A stretch of DNA of 9,757 nucleotides from JBOIBN01 sp050739575 (GTDB taxonomy: Bacteria > Pseudomonadota > Gammaproteobacteria > JAKDMP01). Position numbers and translations under genes: made by a program. Position 1 is the stretch's first letter. Each line of letters begins with the position of its first letter. Below the pieces are notes generated by a model. It made no database searches. It was not told the DNA's origin and was given only the letters and a program-made list of their open reading frames with translations. The stretch covers positions 1-9,757 of the forward strand of contig JBOIBN010000074.1 in the NCBI GenBank assembly GCA_050739575.1, written 5' to 3'. Shown here piece after piece: positions 1 to 6,330 of this stretch.

Positions 1-2024
1 TCGGCTATGGCGGAGCTACTCCGGCGGCAATGCCGAATATCGCGGCAATCGCCGATGAGGGAGTGAGGTTTCACAATCTGTGGTCCATGCCGGCCTGCTC
101 GAACGGCCGTGCGGCCTTGCTCACGGGTCGCTATCCCCTGCGCACGCATGTCATGACCGCAATCGGCAACAATGATCTCGCCAATTATATGGTCAATCCG
201 AACGAAATGACCTTGCCGAAACTGCTCGGCACGCGCGGTTACAAGAGCGCGCTCTTCGGCAAGTTTCACATGGGACTGCAGGGTAATGACCCTTACGGCT
301 ACCGCATGGTGCACGCATTCGGTTTTGACTACTACAACGGCTGGTTGGACGTGACCGGCGACCCCTCCTCGATTGACACCACGGCCGGCGGCGTCGCGCC
401 GCGGCATACCTGGTCCTGCGGCTTCGTGGGCGACGCGGAACACGGCGGGGCCGATGCGGGCGCCTGCTATGCGGCGGACAATACCTGCCAGGAGTTGATC
501 AAGTCCGGCCTCGAAGCACCGGGACGCATCTGTCGGGACTCGGGCGGCATCTTTAATCCCGACAAGCTCTGCACCAATCGGGTTCCCGCCCGCATCAACT
601 TCAACAAACTGAGCGGGCACTACGTTTCACCGCTGGTCATCACCTATGCGAACGGCTCGGTAACACAGGTACCGCCGACCGATATCCGAGCCCGCACCTA
701 TCGCGGCGTCCAGGTGGTGGACGCGGCCGTAAACTGGATCAACCGGCAACCCGCGGGCCAACCGTGGCTGGCGGTTGTGAGTTTTGCGACCGACCATACT
801 CCGCTCGAGCAGCCGCCAAGCGCTACCTTGCCCCAAGGGCAGCCCGACGCAAGCAACCTCGACTGCGCCAATCCCAACGACCAGCGCATCCTCTCGAACC
901 TGATGGAAGAGTCCATGGATCACGAGATCGGACACCTGCTCGTGGCCACGGGGATTGCCCGCTATGGCCGCCACGGCAATCTCGTCTACGATCCCCGGAA
1001 AAGCAACACCTATGTTCTGATGGTGAGCGACAACGGCAGCCTCGCTACCGTGGTCAAGCCGCCCTTCGACCCCAGCCGGGCGAAATCCACCGCCTACCAA
1101 ACGGGTGTATGGAATCCCGGAATCGTCGCGGGCCCGGGGATCGTCGATCCCGGACGGGTGGTTAATCACATGGTCAACGTCGTGGACTTCTACCAACTGA
1201 TCGGCGAACTGGCAGGTATAGATGTGCACAAAGCCGTGCCCCGCACGCTCGACTCACAGTCCATGCTTCCGTATTTGGAGAATCCCGAGCAGTCCGAAAT
1301 CCGCACGACCAACTTCACCGAGATCGGCACCAATCGGCACGCCCACGGCGTGATCAACGGTCCCTGCGTGTACAACGCGACTACCTGTACCCAGATCGCT
1401 CCGACCAAAGGCGTATGTCACGACAACAACGGGGTCTGGTACGGTCCCAACCCGGACACCTCCGGCGCCCCGGTCCGGGGTTTCGGGCTGTGCTGCCAGG
1501 TCGCGGTTTGGCAGCACGATCACGGCGAGACGGTTGCGAGCAACATTTATCCGCTGGAGGCCTACGCCGTTCGCAATGATCATTACAAAATCGTCGTGAA
1601 CAAATACGCCGCCTACGATGCGGCCGCCAACGCCTGCGCGCCGAGCTCGGTCACCGAGTTGTACCAGATCAACGAACACGTTCCGGCGCCCGAGTTAGAC
1701 ACGGCCGGTGGGAATCTGCTGGCGACCGGGATGCCGCCGCTCACGCCCAGGCAGCAACAAAACTACAACGTCCTGCATGCGGATCTCGACACGCTCCTCG
1801 CGTCGCAGCCCGCCTGCCCTTGGGACATCAACCTCGACGGCATCGTGAATCAGAAGGATGTCCAGCAATGGGCAATGTTCAAACGACTGTCCAAAGGCCA
1901 GTCGAGCTGGGCCGACATCAACCAGGATGGCAAGACCAACAAGGCCGATCTGGACATCATCGAGGAACACATGGGACCGTGTCCGGCTGCTTCGGAGGCA
2001 AAAACGGCGGTGCGCCAGCACTGA
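1..2024 (+). CDS. Secreted sulfatase-like hydrolase with C-terminal dockerin-like domain (5' truncated)
   Basis: Alkaline-phosphatase-superfamily sulfatase, expected to hydrolyse sulfate esters outside the cytoplasm; the substrate cannot be told. The reading frame is open to the window edge (codons GYGG upstream of the first ATG at 30), and a signal peptide and the first metal-binding Asp pair are missing, so the true start lies upstream. Counting from the ATG at 30, the visible core elements are PNI..IADEGVRF (2-14), the active-site region C23-S-N-G-R with AALLTGR, GKFHMG (K78, H80), DHTPLEQPP (H256), SDNG (D334, N335), K352 followed by the GV-P-I-V-GPG strand, and the late AVRNDHYKI strand (513-521). 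The Cys maturation motif normally has Pro or Ala where N25 stands. Residues 446-489 form a Cys-rich insert. Residues 596-651 carry two 12-residue calcium loops, DINLDGIVNQKD and DINQDGKTNKAD, typical of type I dockerins. The many cysteines fit an exported, disulfide-bonded protein. It lies 41 bp upstream of the multiheme cytochrome on the same strand. Confidence 0.9.
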   Translation, partial: GYGGATPAAMPNIAAIADEGVRFHNLWSMPACSNGRAALLTGRYPLRTHVMTAIGNNDLANYMVNPNEMTLPKLLGTRGYKSALFGKFHMGLQGNDPYGYRMVHAFGFDYYNGWLDVTGDPSSIDTTAGGVAPRHTWSCGFVGDAEHGGADAGACYAADNTCQELIKSGLEAPGRICRDSGGIFNPDKLCTNRVPARINFNKLSGHYVSPLVITYANGSVTQVPPTDIRARTYRGVQVVDAAVNWINRQPAGQPWLAVVSFATDHTPLEQPPSATLPQGQPDASNLDCANPNDQRILSNLMEESMDHEIGHLLVATGIARYGRHGNLVYDPRKSNTYVLMVSDNGSLATVVKPPFDPSRAKSTAYQTGVWNPGIVAGPGIVDPGRVVNHMVNVVDFYQLIGELAGIDVHKAVPRTLDSQSMLPYLENPEQSEIRTTNFTEIGTNRHAHGVINGPCVYNATTCTQIAPTKGVCHDNNGVWYGPNPDTSGAPVRGFGLCCQVAVWQHDHGETVASNIYPLEAYAVRNDHYKIVVNKYAAYDAAANACAPSSVTELYQINEHVPAPELDTAGGNLLATGMPPLTPRQQQNYNVLHADLDTLLASQPACPWDINLDGIVNQKDVQQWAMFKRLSKGQSSWADINQDGKTNKADLDIIEEHMGPCPAASEAKTAVRQH

Positions 2025-2027
2025 ACG

Positions 2028-2065
2028 GGCGCGGCAGAGACCGATCGGCAATGTGATGCCGCGTC
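2028..2065 (+). promoter_or_regulatory. Hairpin immediately before the cytochrome start codon
   Basis: Bases 2028-2036 (GGCGCGGCA) can pair with 2057-2065 (TGCCGCGTC) as a 9-bp stem with one G-U pair and a 20-nt loop. The loop contains the palindrome CCGATCGG (2041-2048). The 3' arm ends on the base before the proposed GTG start, where a ribosome binding site would normally lie, and no Shine-Dalgarno sequence is visible there. There is no T-tract, so it is not a standard terminator. A role in translation control or mRNA processing between the two genes is inference; chance is possible in GC-rich DNA. Confidence 0.3.
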
Positions 2066-4432
2066 GTGAGTTGGAAGCTGCATAAAGCCTCAGGAAGCAA
2101 GGGAGCATGCACGCCGTCGGGGTGCCACCGCGCTCCAGACCGCAGTACATTCTTCTTTGCAGGTTTGGGATTGGCGCTTCTCGCCGCATGCGGAACGTCC
2201 GTTTGCGCGGCAGCGCCCGTTAAAACCGCGGAAGCAACGACCGCGCACACTGCAGTCGCCTCGCCAAGCTTTGTCGGGTCCAGAACCTGCGGCGCCTGCC
2301 ACGTCAGTGAATACCGGAGCTGGCTGGGTTCGCATCACCAACTGGCGATGCAACCGGCTACGCATGCTACTGTTCTCGGCGACTTTTCCGGCGCAAAGTT
2401 CACCGACGGCGATGCCGTCAGCGTTTTTTTTCGTGCCGGCAAAAAATTCATGGTCCGGACCGACGGGCCCGACGGCAAGCCGCACGACTACCCCATCAAA
2501 TACACCTTCGGCGTTTACCCGTTGCAGCAATACCTGATACCACTTTCCGGCGGACGGTTGCAGGCATTCGGCATCGCCTGGGACAGTCGGCCACGCGCGG
2601 CCGGCGGGCAGCGCTGGTTCGCACTTTATCCAGGCTCCGGCGGCCACCCAAACAATCCATTGAACTGGACGGCGATAGATCAGATCTGGAACTACACCTG
2701 CGCCGACTGCCACTCGACCAACCTGCGTAAAGGCTACGATTCCGCGACGCGCACTTACGCAACCACGTTCGCGGAGATCGACGTCGGATGTGAAGCCTGC
2801 CACGGTCCGGGGTCGGCCCATGTAGCTTGGGCCAGACATCCACATAATTATCCGAACATCGGCTCAACGGAGGGCCTCACCATTGCGCTCGATGAAAGAG
2901 TTGGCGTTACCTGGCACACCGATCCCGCGACCGATCTTGTGCGCCGGAGCAGGCCTCGTACCAGCGACCGCGAAATCGAGATGTGTGCGGCATGCCATTC
3001 GCGACGTACGCAAATCCACGAGGATTACGTACACGGCCAGCCCCTGGGGGATGATTATCGCGTCGCACTGCTCGACAGTGATCTGTACTTCCCGGACGGT
3101 CAGATCAAGGGCGAAGTTTACGAGTACGGGTCGTTTATCCAGAGCCGGATGTTCCACGCGGGCGTGACCTGTACCGACTGTCACGATCCGCACACGGCTA
3201 CGCTTCGCGCGCAGGGTAACCAGCTCTGCACGAGCTGCCATCTTGCCGACAAGTACGATTCGTCCCGTCACACTCATCACGCAGTCGGATCGGCGGGAGC
3301 GCAGTGCGCCTCCTGCCACATGCCGACACGAACCTACATGCGCATCGATCCCCGGCGCGATCACAGCATTCGTGTCCCACGCCCCGACCTTTCGATCGCC
3401 CTCGGTACGCCCAACGCCTGCAACGAGTGCCACACCGACAAAACTCCGCAATGGGCGGCAAACTGGATTACGAAATGGTATGGCCCGACCCGAATCGGTT
3501 TCCAACAATTCGGCCCGGCATTGCACGCCGGAAGACTGGGAGCACCCGGAGCGCAAAACCTGCTCGCCCAACTCGTTGCCGATTCCAGGCAACCTGCGAT
3601 AGCCCGAGCCACCGCGTTAAAGCTTCTCTCCAGTCTCAATGAACAGCAGAACGGCACGCTCCTCGACAAGGGATCCAAAGACGAATCGGCCCTGGTCAGG
3701 CGCGCGGCTGCGGAGACGCTCTCGGACGCGGATATAAAGGCGAACATCCCCGCCACGCTCCGGTTGCTCGATGACCCGGTACGTTCAGTACGAATCACGG
3801 CGGCCGATTCGCTCGCGGGTGCAGAGAACGGCACTCTGCTCGACAAGCTGGATGATGTAGCCACCGCACTGGATCATGCGTCTATGGAATACGTGGCTGC
3901 TCAGAGCTTGAATGCCGATCGGCCCGAGGCTCATCTGGACCTCGCGCTCTTTTTTGGCAGGGAGGGAGAACTCGATCGCGCCAAGTCCGAACTTACTACT
4001 GCGCTTTCCATCGATCCATCCTTCAGCCCGGCAGCGGTCAATCTCGCCGATCTCTACCGGTCGCTTGGACGGGACGACGAGGCGCAAGCCGTCCTCCACC
4101 GCGCGATGCAACATTCACCCGACGATCCTTCTCTGCAATTCTCGCTCGGCCTTCTGGATGTCCGCAAGGGACAGAAGACCCAGGCCCTCGATCTGCTCGC
4201 CGCCGCGGCACGCATCGCCCCATCAAACCCGAGATATGCCTATGTCTATGCGGTCGCGTTGAACGACGCCGGAAACACGAAAGCGGCAATCGCCATCCTG
4301 GAGCGTTCCCTCAAACTCAATCCCTACGATCGGGATACCCTTGCCACGCTTGCCAGCTTCTATGAACACGCCGGGGACCACTCCCGGGCGCTGAAGTACG
4401 AACAACTTCTGGATCAATTGACGCAGCAATAA
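2066..4432 (+). CDS. Octaheme c-type cytochrome with HEAT-like and TPR repeats, probable lipoprotein
   Basis: A 788-residue exported multiheme protein that should carry electrons in the periplasm or on the outer membrane; its partner and physiological role are unknown to me. Residues 28-42 form a hydrophobic export signal ending in a lipobox, L39-A-A-C42, so lipid attachment at C42 is likely; cleavage by signal peptidase I near residue 50 is the alternative. Eight CXXCH sites start at C75, C212, C242, C307, C369, C388, C414 and C452. The layout, including the SHH..AMQP, PLQQYLIPL, GGQRWF.LYP and GCEACHGPGSAH blocks, resembles a family usually annotated as multiheme cytochrome/tetratricopeptide protein. 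Residues about 500-600 are HEAT-like helices (ALVRRAAAETL, SVRITAADSLAG), and about 607-785 hold around five TPR units, a protein-docking scaffold. The GTG start is the only in-frame option after the TGA at 2054 and before the signal peptide, but it has no good ribosome site and leaves an unusually long n-region; see the findings. The gene follows the sulfatase closely, suggesting one transcript. Confidence 0.9.
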   Translation: MSWKLHKASGSKGACTPSGCHRAPDRSTFFFAGLGLALLAACGTSVCAAAPVKTAEATTAHTAVASPSFVGSRTCGACHVSEYRSWLGSHHQLAMQPATHATVLGDFSGAKFTDGDAVSVFFRAGKKFMVRTDGPDGKPHDYPIKYTFGVYPLQQYLIPLSGGRLQAFGIAWDSRPRAAGGQRWFALYPGSGGHPNNPLNWTAIDQIWNYTCADCHSTNLRKGYDSATRTYATTFAEIDVGCEACHGPGSAHVAWARHPHNYPNIGSTEGLTIALDERVGVTWHTDPATDLVRRSRPRTSDREIEMCAACHSRRTQIHEDYVHGQPLGDDYRVALLDSDLYFPDGQIKGEVYEYGSFIQSRMFHAGVTCTDCHDPHTATLRAQGNQLCTSCHLADKYDSSRHTHHAVGSAGAQCASCHMPTRTYMRIDPRRDHSIRVPRPDLSIALGTPNACNECHTDKTPQWAANWITKWYGPTRIGFQQFGPALHAGRLGAPGAQNLLAQLVADSRQPAIARATALKLLSSLNEQQNGTLLDKGSKDESALVRRAAAETLSDADIKANIPATLRLLDDPVRSVRITAADSLAGAENGTLLDKLDDVATALDHASMEYVAAQSLNADRPEAHLDLALFFGREGELDRAKSELTTALSIDPSFSPAAVNLADLYRSLGRDDEAQAVLHRAMQHSPDDPSLQFSLGLLDVRKGQKTQALDLLAAAARIAPSNPRYAYVYAVALNDAGNTKAAIAILERSLKLNPYDRDTLATLASFYEHAGDHSRALKYEQLLDQLTQQ
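3649..3847 (+). repeat. Internal 22-bp direct repeat encoding NGTLLDK
   Basis: Bases 3649-3670 and 3826-3847 match at 20 of 22 positions and both encode NGTLLDK (residues 529-535 and 588-594), 59 codons apart. Both copies lie in the HEAT-like linker between the heme domain and the TPRs, each at the end of a helical stretch. Internal duplication of a two-helix unit is the simplest explanation; I see little other identity between the units. Confidence 0.6.
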
Positions 4433-4662
4433 CGGCCGACGGATAAAATTGTCGAAAAGGGGTAGACAAGACACGACAGAGGCGACGAGCCTTCGCATTC
4501 ATCACGACTCAGTGCCAGGCAGACCTTTTGCCGTCTCACTTGCCGGTTACCGTTTGAGAGCCCTGACTGCGATCATTCCCGCGGTCGCGTGGACTACTGT
4601 GGCCGGCCCTGGATCGTATGAGCACATTTCAAACAATACATACGCATAAGTTATTGATATTA

Positions 4663-4738
4663 TGGCGTCCCCGACGGGATTCGAACCCGTGTTGCCGCCG
4701 TGAAAGGGCGGTGTCCTAGGCCTCTAGACGACGGGGAC
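4663..4738 (-). tRNA. tRNA-Glu (anticodon UUC)
   Basis: The reverse complement gives a 76-nt cloverleaf. The acceptor arm GTCCCCG pairs with CGGGGAC, the anticodon arm CCGCC-CTTTCAC-GGCGG places UUC at positions 34-36, and the T arm contains GGTTCGAATCC. The discriminator base is G and CCA is encoded in the DNA. It is the last gene of the gltX, tRNA-Ala, tRNA-Glu row, 25 bp after tRNA-Ala, and it encodes a substrate of the neighbouring synthetase. No clear terminator follows it. Confidence 0.97.
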
Positions 4739-4763
4739 GTTGACAGACTTACGAAACAGTGGA

Positions 4764-4839
4764 TGGTGGAGCTAGGCGGGATCGAACCGCCGACCTCCTG
4801 CATGCCATGCAGGCGCTCTCCCAGCTGAGCTATAGCCCC
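4764..4839 (-). tRNA. tRNA-Ala (anticodon GGC)
   Basis: The reverse complement gives a 76-nt cloverleaf. The acceptor arm GGGGCTA pairs with TAGCTCC and includes the G3-U70 wobble pair that marks tRNA-Ala for alanyl-tRNA synthetase. The anticodon arm CCTGC-ATGGCAT-GCAGG places GGC at positions 34-36. The T arm has GGTTCGATCCC, the discriminator is A, and CCA is encoded. It begins 40 bp downstream of the gltX stop codon on the same strand. No convincing separate promoter was found in that gap, so read-through from gltX with later processing is possible. Confidence 0.97.
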
Positions 4840-4879
4840 ACGCGAGCCCGTACATTTTCCTGTTTTGGACCGCTTGGTG

Positions 4880-6298
4880 TCAACCCGAAACGGCGCGCAG
4901 GCCGATCCACTCGCGGGCGCGGGCGATCCGCGCAAGTGTTTCTTCGCGGCCCAGAATGGCCAGCGTCTGGTCTATCGGCGGCGAAACCGCCCCGCCCGAG
5001 ACGGCGACGCGGATCGGCTGCGCGATGCGGCCGAGCTTGATGTCGCGCTCCGCGGCCAGCGCCTCTACGGCCTCGTGAATAGACTTGGGATTCCATTTGG
5101 CAAGCGTCTCGAAGCGCGCCTGCATTTCGCCGAGGAGGAGTCCAGTTTCGGAAGTCAGGTTTTTCGCCGCAGCCTTGGAATCGTAGGCGGCGGGACGTTC
5201 AAAAAAGAAGCGGCTGGCTTCCGCCATCTCTCTCAGTGTTTTTGCCCGTTCGCGCTGCGCGAGCACGATGGCTTGCAGTCCGGCGGCGTCCATAGTGTTC
5301 GCGGGAATCCCGAGCCGCGCGAGCTGCCACGTGAATTCCTCGACCAGCGTCGCTGGTTCCGCCGCCTTGATGTAGTGTTGATTGAGCCAGTCGAGCTTGC
5401 CCGGATTGATTGCCGAAGCCGAATGGTTGACGTCGGCGATATCGAAGAGCGCGATCATCTCCGAACGGGAAAAGACTTCCTGATCGCCATGCGACCAACC
5501 CAGGCGCACCAGGTAATTGAGCAGGGCATCGGGCAGATAGCCATCCTCGCGGTACTGCATGACGCCGACCGCGCCGTGACGCTTGGAGAGCTTCGCGCCG
5601 TCCGGCCCGAGGATCATCGGCAGATGCGCGAAAACCGGCGGTTCGAAGTCCAGTGCCCTGAATATGTTTATTTGCTTCGGCGTGTTGTTCAGATGATCGT
5701 CGCCGCGGATGACGTGCGTGATGCGCATGTCACTATCGTCCACCACCACCGTGAAGTTATAGGTGGGCGTATCGTCGGAGCGCACAATGACGAAATCGTC
5801 CAGTTCGCGATTGTCGAAGACGACCCGGCCGCGCACCCGATCTTCCACCACCGTCTCGCCCGTTTCGGGACTGCGAAAGCGCAGCACCGGCGCGACATCG
5901 GACCGCGGCTCGCGCCGCTCGCGGCAGCGCCCGTCGTAGCGCGGCTTGACGCCGCGTGCCGTCTGTTCCGCACGCATCGTTTCCAGTTCCTCGCGGGTGC
6001 AGTAGCAACGATAGGCATGCCCGGAAGCAAGAAGCTGCGCCGCGACTTCGCGGTAACGTTCGAAGTGTTGGGTCTGGAAATACGGTCCCTCGTCCCAGTC
6101 GAGGCCGAGCCAACGCATACCGTCGAGGATCGCCTGCACTGCCGGCTCGGTCGAACGCTCGCGGTCCGTGTCCTCGATTCGCAGAATGAATTCGCCGCCG
6201 TGATGACGCGCATAAAGCCAGCTGAACAGCGCCGTGCGCGCACCACCGATGTGTAGATACCCGGTCGGACTGGGAGCAAAACGCGTGCGAATGGTCAT
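4880..6298 (-). CDS. gltX: Glutamyl-tRNA synthetase
   Basis: Cytoplasmic class I aminoacyl-tRNA synthetase that charges tRNA-Glu with glutamate using ATP. The 472-residue length is normal for bacterial GluRS. The start at 6298 gives the typical N-terminus MTIRTRFAPSPTG; an in-frame extension up to 6376 overlaps the upstream gene and is not typical of the family. The HIGH-type motif is LHIGG (residues 15-19) and the KMSKS-type motif is KLSKR (236-240). The family blocks RIEDTDRERS, RCYCTREELE, RGDDHLNNTPKQI and the C-terminal anticodon-binding helices are present. Of the zinc ligands known in E. coli GluRS, C98, C100 and C125 are kept, but the His expected at 127 is Glu. The gene lies 32 bp after the PQQ-type dehydrogenase gene on the same strand, with no clear Shine-Dalgarno site or promoter in the gap, and is followed by tRNA-Ala and tRNA-Glu. 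Assignment is firm; promoter location is unknown. Confidence 0.98.
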   Translation of the reverse strand: MTIRTRFAPSPTGYLHIGGARTALFSWLYARHHGGEFILRIEDTDRERSTEPAVQAILDGMRWLGLDWDEGPYFQTQHFERYREVAAQLLASGHAYRCYCTREELETMRAEQTARGVKPRYDGRCRERREPRSDVAPVLRFRSPETGETVVEDRVRGRVVFDNRELDDFVIVRSDDTPTYNFTVVVDDSDMRITHVIRGDDHLNNTPKQINIFRALDFEPPVFAHLPMILGPDGAKLSKRHGAVGVMQYREDGYLPDALLNYLVRLGWSHGDQEVFSRSEMIALFDIADVNHSASAINPGKLDWLNQHYIKAAEPATLVEEFTWQLARLGIPANTMDAAGLQAIVLAQRERAKTLREMAEASRFFFERPAAYDSKAAAKNLTSETGLLLGEMQARFETLAKWNPKSIHEAVEALAAERDIKLGRIAQPIRVAVSGGAVSPPIDQTLAILGREETLARIARAREWIGLRAVSG

Positions 6299-6330
6299 GG
6301 CAAAGCCGGCAGAGGGGCGCGGATATGCTA

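Noticed and set aside
2108..2128. CTPSGCH (residues 15-21) as a ninth, CX4CH-type heme site in the cytochrome
   Set aside because: It lies before the export signal, so it would remain cytoplasmic or be removed; it may not be translated at all if the true start is elsewhere.
4449..4649. 66-codon frame with TTG start in the gap between the cytochrome gene and tRNA-Glu
   Set aside because: No convincing ribosome site and no recognisable domain; ends just before the tRNA. The 230-bp gap shows only a weak CAATA/TATTG inverted repeat near 4635-4657 and an FseI-like GGCCGGCC, neither a credible terminator.
4740..4745. TTGACA on the plus strand between the two tRNAs as a -35 box
   Set aside because: No -10 match at the right spacing and no plus-strand gene downstream; the tRNAs are on the other strand.
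4865..6256. Long 463-codon open frame on the plus strand opposite gltX
   Set aside because: It lies antisense to an unmistakable gltX, has no recognisable domain and runs on codon bias in GC-rich DNA; a shadow frame.
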